NCBI GenBank assembly: GCA_018389105.1
Contig: JACATO010000604.1
Span: forward strand, 248,001-312,000
Length of the DNA stretch: 64,000 bases
Direction: 5' to 3'
Source: Nautilus pompilius
Lineage: Eukaryota > Mollusca > Cephalopoda > Nautilida > Nautilidae
Below are positions 14,100 through 26,862 of this stretch, piece by piece. The translations under genes were made by a program, and so were the position numbers. The notes beneath the pieces were generated by a model that saw only the letters and a program-made list of their open reading frames with translations, ran no database searches and was not told where the DNA came from. The first letter of the stretch is position 1; every line of letters starts with the position of its first letter.

Positions 14100-14360
14100 A
14101 AACCATTCACTAAAACTATTTTTTTTCCCGATGTTTACACGTTTTTACCAAGTTGTTCGAATGTAGTTTTCTTTTTCTTTTAAACATTTACACACGATAC
14201 ATACCGATAAAAAGGGTTGATAACGTTAAAAGTATGCAAATCAATACGCAGCGAACTGTCACATTACTAATCGTGCAAGTGATTTATTCCTTTTGTGATC
14301 TCTTCTGGCGATCAGCCGAAGTGATGTAACTGAGTGCCTGTTCCATACTGTATATTCACA
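14100..14360. promoter_or_regulatory. Candidate conserved non-coding element
   Basis: The stretch has many CpG for this window (ACACGATACATACCGATAAA, AATACGCAGCGAACTGTCAC, GGCGATCAGCCGAAGTGATG). It also carries an octamer-like ATGCAAAT core. It directly follows the SINE-like copy at 13.7 kb. No coding frame is convincing. Confidence 0.27.
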
Positions 14361-17300
14361 GACAAGTTTAAATTCCGTTTAGTATCCCTTTTTCTTTAAA
14401 CTTTAAAAAAAAGAATAAATCTAAACTAAAAATTTACACTGTATCCAGAGCATCTCAGGTGTGGTTCCAGCTGTAAGAATTTAACTACAAGGAAGTTAGT
14501 TACTCATATAAGTGGGTTGCTAGGCAGCAGTAGATTAATTTTGTTGCTGGTAGAGAAGAGGAGGTAAAATAAATTTGTGTGCTACATCACATGGTATATG
14601 TTAAGAGACTGCTATACATGGAGAATGTATACTTTCAGTGTTGATTGGATTTTGGCTAAAATGAATCCTAATAATTAATATATATATATATATGGGTGTT
14701 AACTTAAATTGCTTATTTGCTTTTTTTTTAAAAGTATCATTCCTGCATACACCAACATTTTGATGTTAGCTCTAATCATCGTAACAGCAGCAGATAGTAA
14801 TACTATTAATTATATTCTAATTGTTTGAGTAAGCTCCATGTAAAATGGTGTTGTAATTTACACCATGTTCAATTCTTTTTTTAAATTGTTCTTTAAAATA
14901 GTGTTTCTTTGTTGTTTTCTTTTCTCTCACTTCTCATCAATTACACATGCTTCCGGATTTAAAAAAACATATTGTGATTTGATCATGTTAGGAATAAACA
15001 AAGCAACTGCCTGAGAAAATGCTGCTGGTTCTGTGTAGCCGTCATGTGTATCTTGTAACCATTTTCCTATTGCTGAAGTACTGTGCTGCATGCCACTCTC
15101 ATCCACAACTTGTTAGAATAAAATTCTTGCATCCTGACATTTGGAAAGCCAGCAATAATTTGTGATCTTTGTTAGACGATGTTTGGCATTAAAATGTAAA
15201 ATCTTTTGCCACATGGCATTACTAGAATTTTAATAATAATAATAATAATAATTTTTTAATGTGATAACTGTTAGGTGTGAATAACAGGATTTTGTGACCC
15301 TAGGAAAAAGAAAAGTTAAAATTGAGCAAAAAAACAAGTCTAGGCAGTTACACAGACGTCGTTTCTGTCTCTAAGATTTAAAAAAAAACAAATGAAATTT
15401 TAAAAATCTACCATTGGTTTCTGAAGTTTTTAAACCTGTCATAAATACTACTATAAAGGGTTGGCCTTCATAGACAGATGGTGGTGCTGTGTATTGTACA
15501 TAGGCTTCTTGCATTATGTAACCCTACCATAGATAAGAGAACAAAAATATCTATGATGTTACTTACAGAATCTACTGTTATCTCATCACAATATGTGTTT
15601 TGACTCTTCTATATCTAAAGTGAATACACATTCTGATTATCCCTCCCCTTTTTTTTTTTTTTGGGAGGGTGTAGACACTCAGAAGCTTAATTTTCAAGGT
15701 ATTCTGGGATTTTGTATAATTTCTCAATCTCACATTACTGATCATGAAACATTGATTCTTACTTAGTTAAAGAATTTATTAATTGCTTTATTTATCATAC
15801 TCTGCCTGTGTTTGTAAAACCATGAGATATTGCTGAAAATGGCCTTTATAGAATGTTGGCCATAGAATTTTTCATTCCTTTTTTTAATGCAGAACTCCTT
15901 GCATCACATGGATTCATCATTCAGTCATGACAACAACATTTTCCATCTAGCACTGAAGAGAGCAGTGGGTGGCTCACATGGTCATGTTCTGACAAAGAAC
16001 CTGCGTAGCAACACGGGTTTCACTTAAAATAATTTCCAGATATTGACTTACGGCATATAAATCTCTTTGAAGTTGGCTTTGTGATTACTTTTTATGATTA
16101 TTATTTATATATAAATAGTTCAATATCCTGCATTTCAGGCTCCTTTTGAAATATCCCTTATGTGAGATGCATTTCATATTACATTTTTTTTAAAAAGAAG
16201 AAAAGGAATATCATTCTTGCTTTAAAATGTTTCAGCACAGCATAAATTAAAAAAACTGACCATTGCATGCTTTGGGTAAAGATGACGGTGATGCAGAACA
16301 AACAAAGATTGATCCCTGAGGTATAGAAGAACAAACAGAGCAGTTTTTCTCTTTTTTTGTCAATCTCTTGCCTTTCCCCAGCATCACTGACACAAATCTG
16401 TTTTTGTTTGTTGTATCAGCTTGCTTTAACTTAATTTTACATATTGCAAGTGAATTATGATATAACTGCCCATCTTTGATCCAGGCCTTTCTTATGCCAT
16501 ATTCATAGACTTGCTGATCAGCCAAGCGGCCCTTTCATGTTTTCAACTGTTGTCAATTAATTTCCTTTGGGCTGTGATGTGTCATTAATTAAATCTATTT
16601 AAACTGCTTGTTTATTATTAGCCAGTTATGATCATTTAGAACTCAATTGCATTTGTCTCTACAAGCATGATTTTTGTTAAGGCACATGTTTCTTTGTGTG
16701 AGACTGGTGCTCATAGAAAATTTGAAAAATTTTTGCATGTTTTTCTTTATTTGCTGCATCAAAGGAATCGTTTCTTCTTTTCTTCTTGTCCATTCCCGCA
16801 TGAGTATAATTAACTATTTTATTACCTAGACATCAGTTGCCAGTAATATTCTTGGATGAAAAGTGTTTCAAGTTATCTCATCTGGCTTGCACAAACTACA
16901 AAGTACCGAATTCAAAAGTTTTTGCTTTTTTCTTTAAAAAAAAAAAAAGACAGATATCTTTTATTATTATTTTTTTTCCTTTAAAGTAAAGGGAAATTTT
17001 AAATAGCAGCATCCATGTAGGGTGATTTAATCTTCTGTTTGAGTCTGATCTGATTTAAGTACTTTCTATGATTCATGCCATAACTATTAGCAGCTTCTGA
17101 AATGGAAATTGTACATTTGTTATAACTTTTTAATTCACAAGTAAATCAGACTATGCTATAAAAAAAAGAGAGAGAGAGAAAGTTGTACAACCCAAGTCAC
17201 AAGCAAGCAGAGAAATGTGCTACAGTGGCCTAATTCACATAAACTTTCAACATTGGACAAGGCGAGTTATGCATTGTGGACTTTGGTTCCAACCGCCTGG

Positions 17301-18059
17301 TTTACAAATGAGTCTGAATATTGTTGAGAATCCATGACAACACATTTCATCTCTTGATGTTTACTTTTCAAAGTTGTGTACCATCACATGACACCAGGAT
17401 CCATCAAGTCAGTACATGATATGGTCACCTTTTGCAATGGCACGGTCTACATCTAATGGACTAGAATATATGATGCATCCTAGCTATAGCTACAAGGTTG
17501 CGTTGCTATTGTGAAAGGCCTGGTATGACATTGTGCAGGCAAAGACAGTGGGCTAGCTTATTACAAAAATACTTAAAAGGATTTAGATCAAAAGCTCCAA
17601 ATAATCAGCCAAGCAAGCGTACTCTTAATGTTCTGCCTTAAGGAAGCTTGTATTGGTTTTGATGTGTGGAATGAGCAATCTATGGCCCTGTAGAAGACAA
17701 ATGAGAATCAAGAAAAGATCTTTGTCAGATAAAGCAACATTAGTAAAAAAATTTGCAACACTGATCATACACAACTGCGAATTGCCAATGTGTGATAATC
17801 CAGTTAGAGCAGTTCTATTGTGCAACCTACAACACACCTTATGTATATTTGTCATGGTGAGTGGGCAAACATTACTCAAATACCATCACCATTTTGCTTT
17901 TATCATGTCATTTCTTAATAGTACAAATGCAATAAAATTTTATTTTTAGTTCAACTTAGTAGAGTGTATTTGTGGTTGGTTGTATTCCTTGACGCTGTAA
18001 TTCCAACCAAACAGGGAAAAGATATTTAGCAATGGAAACTGGTCAGCAATTCTTGACTT
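14361..18059. other. Non-coding, presumed intron
   Basis: AT-rich sequence with simple repeats. Around 17.2-17.9 kb the composition is more balanced and frames exist on both strands, possibly a very old transposon, but no motif is recognisable. Confidence 0.5.
15230..15251. repeat. (AAT)n microsatellite
   Basis: Seven AAT units between T-rich stretches. Confidence 0.9.
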
Positions 18060-18260
18060 CAGCCACCCAAAACAAAAGGAACTTGCTGAGATCCCTATTA
18101 GAAAATGGAGTACCTGCCTATTCTCCCCCTTTGTCCTAATGAGGCATGCTAAGGGAAACCCACAGGGTTCAGACCAGTACAAAAACAGAGGAAGAAACTC
18201 ATGCCACTGACAATAAAGCAATGGCCTAGATCCATAGGAAAGCAAATAACAGCTCCAACA
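18060..18260 (-). repeat. SINE-like repeat copy, degenerate
   Basis: GATCCCTATTAGAA is the reverse complement of the family motif TTCTAATAGGGATC. It is followed by AAGGGAAACCCACAGG, GTTCAGACCAGTAC and GAAGAAACTCATGCC, as in the other minus-strand copies. The head is not clear. Confidence 0.45.
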
Positions 18261-20099
18261 AGGCCAGCAAGCAAACTATGTTACACTGATCTGGTGGTAG
18301 ATACTAAAATATTTCATTTGTTATGTGCACATTATGAAAAAAAAATGTAGAAAAGATTTTTTTTTATGTTTCAGACCAGTGACAGTTAGCAGTTGCTCAC
18401 TGAAGCAAATCACGCTAAACTAACTTGTTCATAAACACACACTTTAGATTTAATGGTATTTTAAAATTAAAGGGAAAATCCATCAGGCTTTTATTGTGAG
18501 ATTAACCTTCATTTTGAAAATAACCAGAAATGTAAAGAGAAAAAAAAAAAAGATTTTTAGGCGCACAACCCACAATTATTCTGCCAAACAATCCTTGTTT
18601 CCATCCTTTATTTTTAAAAATCTTGTCGTTTTGCTGATAACAACTACCAAACATCTCAGCACCAAACCATTTTAAAATCCTAATGCTTTTTATTAATTTA
18701 AAGAAATTAACATACGGTATATAATTTCTTTAGAAAGAAAGAATTCAACAATAGCCTTGATAATTAAGGAACTATAAATAAAATATGATTATTAGCTTAA
18801 AAATAAGATTTTCTTTCCTCTTTTAAAAAAAAATTCTAAAATTTGTTTAATTATATGCATATTCAAATTTTTCATGTTTGTTTAAAAGATATTTAGAAAA
18901 AAATGTAAATTTGAAAATGCTTAATTTCTCTGTTTTTACACCTTTACGTAATTCATTAAACAGGCTAGTTAGCTAATTATAGATATAATCATAAGTGTTT
19001 TTATTTGATTTATAATTTAAGGTAAACGTCTATGTTGGAAATTTATGCTTATAATTAAGTTTCTTTTTCTAATAAAATGGTGTGTGTAATAGTACATTCC
19101 TAGCAAGAAGGCCTATTGTATTTTCTTTCTAGGTTTTCTACATTCCTTTGCTTTAAATTGTAAAGTCAAATAAATTCATTAAATTCCTTGTTGAAGCTTT
19201 GCTAAATTGGCTTATTGTAGGTGCCCATTACTCCCTTGAGTCAAAAGTCAGTAGTTGGACCTGGCACACACTATATTCACTTTTTATTTTTTTTTTTTTT
19301 GTATTATAATAGCTTTAATCAGTACTCAACTTTTGTGCAGATCGATATGGTTTTTGGTTTATCGGCAATCGGTCAATCTCGTGTTGAGCTTCCGCTAGCC
19401 AGAAATGTCATAGATTTACAGTTGTTTTTTTTTTTAAACACGGTTCACATTGTCTGATAATTATTAATTCACTAGATCTCAGAAAGATAGATTTATTATC
19501 ACATTTTGTTAACTGGCTTGCATATGCTTGCTTGCAAGTTTCTTTTTTCAACATTACTAATAATATCCACAATTTTAAGTTAGTGCTGACTGGCCTTGTG
19601 TGTTTCAGTTTGTTGATCCTTTGGAATTTCGAAGCTTGATGATGATTGGTTGAAACATAAAGTCTGTTCATTGTATGGAATTTTAAAGCTTGTTAATGAT
19701 TGTTTGAAGAGTAAAACGCATAATCTTTTTATATTGATCTGTTCAAACTTTGTGGGACCATCTAAAAACATGCCTTTGTGACAGCAAATATCATGTAAAA
19801 TCTATTGTTATCAGCAACTAAATTGTATGCAGACTTGAGTCAGTGAATTTCATTAATACCATGGATTTTAAACTAGTCTTATGGAAAAATATAAAATAGT
19901 AGGTCAGGTATTAGCTCCTTAAAATGGCAACTTATTAAGTTTTATTCAGCATCTGAAAATAGCTGCCTTGTCTGTATATATTGTCTTTTAAAATATAAAG
20001 GATCTTTTGTCAGTTGTAAAAAATCATAATTAAGAACTTACTTACAAAGCACCTATAATGACTAATCTCATTTATTTTTGTTATTCAGAATACCAAACT
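18261..20099. other. Non-coding, presumed intron
   Basis: Very AT-rich with many A and T runs. A frame at 19221-19457 crosses a T run and is not convincing. Confidence 0.6.
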
Positions 20100-21055
20100 A
20101 GTGGTTATTAGAATTTTAAAAACCTATGCACTTTCTCATTCAGAACTTCCAAAATCAGCTGGGGCAAACAGTCAAGAATTGTCAAGTAATTTAATGATCA
20201 CCTATATCTGTACTATAGATAGTGCCTGCAGAAGGATGCTGATCTACATTATTTCTTTTTAAAGCTGTTTGTTTCTTTGTTGTTTTTTTTTTATGAAAGT
20301 GACATCACTAGTCAAGCTACTTGTGCAATTAACTTTGATTGTCTAATGCATTATTTTTTTTTGCATTATTATTATTTACATATTGGAATCTGGCACTGAA
20401 TCCTTCTGTAGTAGTTCTTCAGTGTTTATAACTCAGGTCTCTCATTTAGTTGGTCAGACAGTGATGGAGAGATGTTGGATGTGGATAGTGAAAGTGCAAT
20501 CGTTGAATGGAGTTTTTGTCATCTGTGGTTAATCAACGTGCCATTGTTTACCCAGTCTGTTGGCCCAAAGATTGACATCCATGATGCCATTCAAATGGAT
20601 TTATTCTGCGAGCTGATAGCAGAAGATTTCTTTTATCATATAGCTGGGGAGACAAATTGCTATGCGGCAAAAATCTGGCAACACCTGTACAGATTGCATT
20701 TTGTGCTGCCATTTGACAGGTTTTGGAGTGAGAAGAAAATTCAGGAAATGGAATCTAAATTGGCACCTCTGTGACTTTTATTATACATTTTTTTCTTTTT
20801 GCACTATAAATTGAATTTTTCCTTTCATTTTTTGGAAACATTACCTTTTCATTTGGATTACTGACCTGTTTATTGGAATCATTACATGACTTATTAATGT
20901 TTTAAAATAATTTTAATTGGAGCGGTCCATTTTGTGCATATTAAATATCGCATTTCCTGAAGTTAAAGATGACACGTGAAACTAACTAGAATTTATGAGA
21001 GGTCAGTTTTTGTGAGGCAGAAGAATAGTCAAAATTTTAAAATTCCATCAAAGGG
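20100..21055 (+). mobile_element. piggyBac-type relic, copy A
   Basis: The 3' end reads CAAAGGG followed by TTAA at 21056-21059, the piggyBac terminus and target site. A frame at 20472-20774 begins after an acidic stretch and contains VPLFTQSVGPKIDIHDAIQM and AGETNCYAAKIW. These match the start of the piggyBac (DDE_Tnp_1_7) domain, which typically has a GPK block, a hydrophobic stretch and ETN-YA. The catalytic part of the transposase is missing and non-coding 3' sequence follows directly, so this is an internally deleted copy. Long stretches, for example ACTATAAATTGAATTTTTCC and TTTTAAAATAATTTTAATT, recur in copy B at 58 kb. No TTAACCC start is visible upstream, so the 5' end is lost or eroded. 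Confidence 0.75.
20472..20774 (+). pseudogene. piggyBac transposase N-terminal fragment
   Basis: This open stretch of 100 codons carries an acidic start (MLDVDSESAIVEWS) and then PLFTQSVGPKIDIHDAIQMD and a hydrophobic segment ending AGETNCYA. This is the N-terminal edge of the piggyBac transposase domain. A full transposase has roughly 500-600 residues with a DDD triad; none of the triad region is present, and the frame ends after SKLAPL. It is a non-functional leftover of a deletion derivative. Confidence 0.72.
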
Positions 21056-21059
21056 TTAA

Positions 21060-23407
21060 TATTTTATTTCCAAGGGAACACAAACAAAAAATTAGAAATT
21101 TTCATCATTCCAATTTATATATCCCATATTGACTTCAATGGAGATAGCTTACTTTAAATTTAGAAAGTTTTGTTGATTCTATACTTTTTATATTGACCAC
21201 ATAAATGTGTTTGAGTACATTTATATATTTAAATGTGTGTCACAGGCAGAAAGATTGTTACTGAGAAGTTTTCATGGCAAATTTGCTGCATATACTTACA
21301 CATAAACAAGCATGTATTTGGTTCAGGTATAGACATTTGCCAAGTTTTCAAAGAATATTTCTTTTGCTATTTTATGATGGAGTAATGAATCACCTGCCCT
21401 TGAATGAGACTCTTCCAGTAATCTGTTTTCTTCCACTTGAAAAACAAGAGTTCAGTTCTAGAGAAGCAGCTTTAGGCTTATGTATCACAGAGAAATTTAG
21501 CATGTGCCAGTGGAAAGTTTGTGGGGATTTTTTGGTTGTATGATTATACATAAAACAACAACAAACAAATCAGTGAAAGATTATTTTTATGTTTATAATG
21601 CTGCTTAATCTTTATTAACCCACCTGTTCTTGCTGACTTGTATACTTTGTGTGATAGAATGTGTTTTGTGTTTTTTTCTCACTTGACCATGGATCTTGTT
21701 TTCTTGGAAGTTTCCTTCTCATCTTAACCAGGGCTTCAACTTCTATTCCAAGTCGTCATTTGAGTACAATTTATTACTTTGGTTTTTGCTATCTGCCAGC
21801 TTATGTCTCTGAACACCTGCCATACTTGATGTTTAGGATAAAGGATAAATCATATGAGCTCTGGATGCCTCCTTATTTTACAACCAAAGTTGTTCTCATC
21901 AAGGGCAGGTGGCAGTGGTGATTAATGTTCTTAGTTCTTTTGACATACAGGTGAGACAGTTGAGTTATTTACAGTTTGACTTTTGTTCTCCTCTTTTTTC
22001 TAACTTAAGGATGAAATTTCAGTGTACACGAAGCAATTCACTTAATTAATGCATTGTTTATCTGAAAAGCTTTCCATTGTTTAAGTCATTTGCTTTGCAG
22101 TGCAGTGGTATAATAGTCTAGATTTTCTCAGTGTTTGATAATAATAGCTCTTGGATTGTCCTAAAAAAACAGACAATTAACATTGTTTTGCTCCAATGTA
22201 AAAAAAAATCAATTATGAGAATGTATATTTTTTATATTCAAAATATTTACCTTGTCAATATATAGGATTATATTATGGCTGGTTTAGTTACACCTGTTCA
22301 TTTACCATAAGTCATTGCTCTTCACTTTTTGAACATCATGGAATCTCTATTCCTTCAAACAGCTGCTCTTTTCACAGTTTCTCATCCATACTGGTCTCCA
22401 ATTTCAAATGACCTGGAGATATTGGTTCTGTTCTGTTCTGTATTTCAACTCTTTGTCCTCCAGTGGCCTTTTCTGCTGAATAATGTTTGCCTTTGTACAT
22501 GCAGTGTGAGGGTGTGGGTTTGTGGGCTTATCTTAGTTCCAAGATGCATAGCACTCACTGGTCTATGGAGGATGCCAGTTCATATCAGTTACATAGGAAT
22601 ATTGAAAGTAGACACTACGCAACATTTTCTCTCTACTATTTATGGTCAAAAAAGTGATACTTATCTCACCAGTTCAATCACTTAGAAAGACTTATTTATG
22701 GCTGCTTCTAATCCTGCCTGTTAGACTCTGCTTTTTTTTTTGCCACTTTGTTCAGATATGTCTGTCAGTTCAGTCTGTTCCCAACTGTCAGCATCCTTAA
22801 AAGGATTTGTTATTGCGTCCTTATCAGCTGCTATTAATGCAATGGTCTTATCTCATTCTCTAAAGCATTTACCCTCAATGGGAGCATCCCTACTTCTGCT
22901 GATGCACCCTTTGGGCCCTGGTCTAACCTTTTAGCTTATTTTCTTGGTTTTCCCTATTGCTGTGGAGTTTTTAGAGGTTTACCACCAATTCAGATGCTCC
23001 TCATTTCACTGACAGGACCATCTCAACCTTGGTTCTCTCATTTGTTGTAGCTTCTCGTATGCCAGAGAGAATAATTTATGCCAGAAATGTATTTATATGG
23101 GCTTTTCACAAGATGTTGTTACCAGAATTGTGACTATATATGATGGAAAGTAGAAAGCCAGAGTGCTGGTGCTCTGAAATAACCTGTTGAATTATTTTCC
23201 TTTTAATGAGTAGTATCTGTTCCCTGAACACCAGAAAGAGCATTTAGCACCTATCCAGATTATGGTATCAGCTCCTATGAGTTTTCTCTTACCATCTGAT
23301 TTCCTGTGATATGCTTGATCTTTGCCATCAGTGAGTCTGTTAAATCTATAGTTACTGATAAAGTATGTATTTTAGCTATAAAACTGTAGTTACATTTAAA
23401 ATGAACC
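21060..23407. other. Non-coding, presumed intron
   Basis: More balanced composition at 21.3-23.3 kb with several frames up to 118 codons, but none resembles a known protein. It may be an old, unrecognised repeat. Confidence 0.45.
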
Positions 23408-23412
23408 CCTCC

Positions 23413-23487
<75 letters not shown>

Positions 23488-23497
23488 CCACACAGAG
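23408..23497. repeat. (CT)n then (CA)n microsatellite
   Basis: A long CT run with a single TCT break near 23431 passes into a short imperfect CA run. It is among the longest simple repeats of the window. Confidence 0.95.
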
Positions 23498-24259
23498 TGG
23501 AACTTGTACATGCTACTTACTTATGAGAAAAGACTGCTGACCTTGGTGAAGTGTTTCAAAGGTTCACAAAATAAAATGTTATTTCCTTTTGCAGAGACAC
23601 AGCAACCTTGATAGGAAATCATAGGTACTGACAAGCTAAGTATTGTGTTGCAAGTAAAAGACACTGGGAAAACATCTCACCTGGAAACCTTGAAATATTT
23701 TAGTCTACCCCTGACTACGAATTTTTCCATTAACACCGCTTTAGTTCTGACTTAATATACAGGTAATGGCATGAGACATTGATGAATGAATAGATAAGAC
23801 CTTTCATCATTGTTTTTTTTTTTATACATTTCTAATCTATAACATGCATTTATTATGTATCTTAGCAACTGCAGTTTTTTGTTTTTTTTTGATGAATCTC
23901 ACCTGCTGATTTTTTTAAAAATATTTGCCTAATGTATTAGTTTTTGATTTTTAAATAGCATTTGGAAAGGCCATAAATATGCACTACAAAAAAAATTAAT
24001 TAAAGGTCTTTTATTCTTTTTGTTTAAATTAATTTGATCTTTTTCCTATGCTTGCCTTTGTTACTCTTGAGTTCTGAACTATAAATTAAAGGTGGACGAC
24101 AGTAAGAGAAAACTTGTTAATTACAGTGGGTACTGGGCATCCGCTTTGTTCATTAGAGATTTGGACAGCATTTTTTTTTTTTTTTTTGTCAGTGATTAGA
24201 AGAAGACGGAGGGAGGGAGGGAGAGAGAGAGATCTCTACTTTAGGCAAGGAAGGGAGAA

Positions 24260-24440
24260 AAAAAAAGTTTGTTATTGAGCAGCACAATGATGTAATCAAT
24301 AACGTGGATGCTGTTTTCTCTAGCGCAAGCATTCTTTGTAGTTTTGTCCTCATACCGAAACACCAGCTCCGTTACTTTAACGAGCCGCCTACTTGCATAT
24401 GAACTAGCTTTTGTATTTGTGAAGGTCCTTTTACAAATTA
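24260..24440. promoter_or_regulatory. Candidate conserved non-coding element
   Basis: GATGTAATCAATAACGTGG, CTTTAACGAGCCGCCTACTT and GCATATGAACTAGC form a CpG-bearing island. It has possible homeodomain (TAATCAAT) and E-box-like (CATATG) cores. It is directly preceded by a GA-rich simple repeat. Confidence 0.28.
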
Positions 24441-24969
24441 CAGGGAAATGCTCAACCCCCCCTCCTCCTTTTTAGGGCTGTTTGTTCAGCTAGCCAATTT
24501 GATCACAGTAATGCTAGATCATATATAATTGTTTTGATCCTGAACCAATAACTGGTGTAGTAAAGAAGAGAGAAAGAAAGAAAACCAGAATATTCAATTA
24601 GCAGAAATGCAAGTGAAGCATTCAAAAAAAAAAAAAAAAAAAAAATTTTTGCTTTGGTGACTGAGCAGTAATGAGCATCCGCGTTAGAAGATGGTAACGT
24701 TTTTTTTTCTTTTTTCCCTTCTCGTACTTAGGTGATTCTCCGGTCATTAGTTTACATGGTCATGCTGTTAGTGACATCACAGCCATAACGCAGCTTTTGG
24801 TTTCTTTCAAAGATGGACGCAGAACTGAACCAAAACAGTCCCATCAGGGAGCATTCATTGATTATTGCTAACTCCCCTGTGTGTGTGAATGATTGGTTGG
24901 AAGGTGCCTCTCGTAAAGATGTCAAATGTACAGTGTTTAATCAGCAACCTCTTTTCTAACATTTGCTGT

Positions 24970-25060
24970 TTGAGGTGTGGGGGCTCATGCCTTGAGCCAT
25001 CATGAGTGAGTTATGGGTTCGATTATGTGTTCATTTTGCCGTGCAAAAATAATTGAATCC
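24970..25060 (+). repeat. Possible tRNA-derived SINE head
   Basis: GTGTGGGGGCTCATGCCTTG and, about 40 bases on, GGGTTCGATTATGTG resemble tRNA boxes A and B at the right spacing. The body after it does not match the main family of this window. It could be a different SINE or a chance match. Confidence 0.3.
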
Positions 25061-26782
25061 AGCAAGACATGAAAACTAATGTTTGTGACTCTTTCTCTTC
25101 CATCAGCATAGTTTAATAGTTTTCTCTGTTTTGTCACTGAGAACCTCCCCTTGTTTTCTTTTCAACTAGGAAAACTTTTTCAATTTACTTTGGATGCATA
25201 CATGAAGTTCTTCCCATTTCATCTTTAAAATTTCGTGCTGTTGTGATGCTGCTGCTTGGTCCATGTTTCATTAACAGGTCACAAGAATGCTTTGTGATCA
25301 CACATCCATTCATAATTATTATCCAGAAACATTCCAATCTCTCCAGCTTTTTCTTTTATCACCAATTAGTTTTGCACATTTAAACTGCAGTGACCAAAGG
25401 AAAACAACAAAGTATCATCTGAAAACCCTACATCTACTCTCTAATGCTTTTACTTATGAGGAATTTGTGGTCATCTTTTGGTGTGATAATTTCCAGATTA
25501 AGCTGAACAAATTATTGAAACAGATGGACTTGAGCACTGTAAAAGAAAGTTATTAAGAATCCAATAGGATTAGGAAATGTTTTTGGAGAATTTGGATTTG
25601 GAGATCCTTGGGATTACTCTATATCTAAGACTTAAGACGAACTGTGTATTTCTGGTGCTGATAATAATAGTTGCTCCTCATAACTGAAGATGGCTATTAA
25701 CAAATTAACATGAGAACATCTGGAAGCATTGTTTATGATGTAGGAGCTACTGCCCCATGCAGCAACCATGCTTTTAGGTAGCAAGTGGCATAACCTGGTG
25801 TCAAGAAATATCCAGGATGACAAAACAATTCATGAGTAACTGGAAAATCCTACCAGAGTTTGCTATTTTTAGATGTGTCAGGAAATTGGCAAGCTCTGAG
25901 CTAATGATGATGCAGGGGGCTATTTTGTTTGAGCTAAGCAAAACCTAGGTTTAGCTACATCTTTAAAATACCATTTAGATGTGGTGTCATCATTTAACTG
26001 AGAAAATGTCAAATATTAGCATAATATTTATATAATTTTATGGATTTATGATATTTAGAGATTTAAATTATCAGACTTGGTAATACTGGAAGAAATGTTG
26101 TCTCTGTACAACATTTACATGATATTCATCTTCTTGCATATTTAAGGTCATGCATAAGTTTTCTTCAGTTAATTCTGTGGAGAGGTTGAAAAGTGTTTAA
26201 AATTACTAAGTGCTTTAATTACAAAAAAATACTTTCATTTTAATTGATCAATGACAGCTTCTATTTAGGAACATAATTGCATACTGACTGTACAGTGATA
26301 CTAGAAAACATCTTTGTGCTGAATTGTGGTCAAATGCCATGGATTATCACTTACTATTTATTAATGGTGACTCTTGCAACCAGTCAAACACACGGATAGA
26401 TGTTTCTTAATGTCGGTGACCTTAACAAAGGCTTGAAGCAGAGAGAAACGGCATATGATTTTCAGAATCACTGAGATTTTGTGCCAATGTATCACAAAAC
26501 ACCAACATATTTTAATTTCTGTTTATTTGTTTAACCTAAACTGCATTCCACTAATTTAGTAATGGCATATGCATACTCACATGTGTCAACTTTCCCAAAT
26601 TTAATGAGACACTTAGGGAGATTTTCTAAATATCAATAATTCACAATCAGGTTTAGAAATCTGTTCCCTTTATATATATATATAAGCACTCTTAATGCAA
26701 AACATGGAGTTGGAGCAATATACTGATTTGTTACAAAGGATTAGTGAGGAAGATACTGTGTCACAACTGATGTCTCAACATA
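25061..26782. other. Non-coding, presumed intron
   Basis: No recognisable gene. Short frames at 25287-25556 and 26695 onward lack homology; the latter runs into the mariner end. Confidence 0.55.
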
Positions 26783-26813
26783 TGAGGTCTGTCCAAAAAG
26801 AAACCAAACTTTT
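26783..26813 (+). repeat. Left inverted repeat of mariner
   Basis: The repeat reads TGAGGTCTGTCCAAAAAGAA at its outer end and is preceded by the TA target dinucleotide. From 26785 on it is identical to the reverse complement of the right end for 29 bases. It is the transposase-binding end on the side of the transposase 3' end. Confidence 0.92.
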
Positions 26814-26862
26814 TAAAAAACAAATTTATTGCATTACTTACAATTTAATCAGACTTGTCTCC

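Noticed and set aside
16247-16525. 92-codon minus-strand frame
   Set aside because: The sequence looks mildly protein-like but has no recognised domain or clear splice borders.
17220-17960. Possible ancient transposon
   Set aside because: Frames overlap on both strands and the composition is more balanced, but no catalytic motif or terminal repeat could be identified.
22329-22685. 118-codon plus-strand frame
   Set aside because: Hydrophobic and cysteine-rich by composition of T-rich DNA; no homology recognised on either strand.
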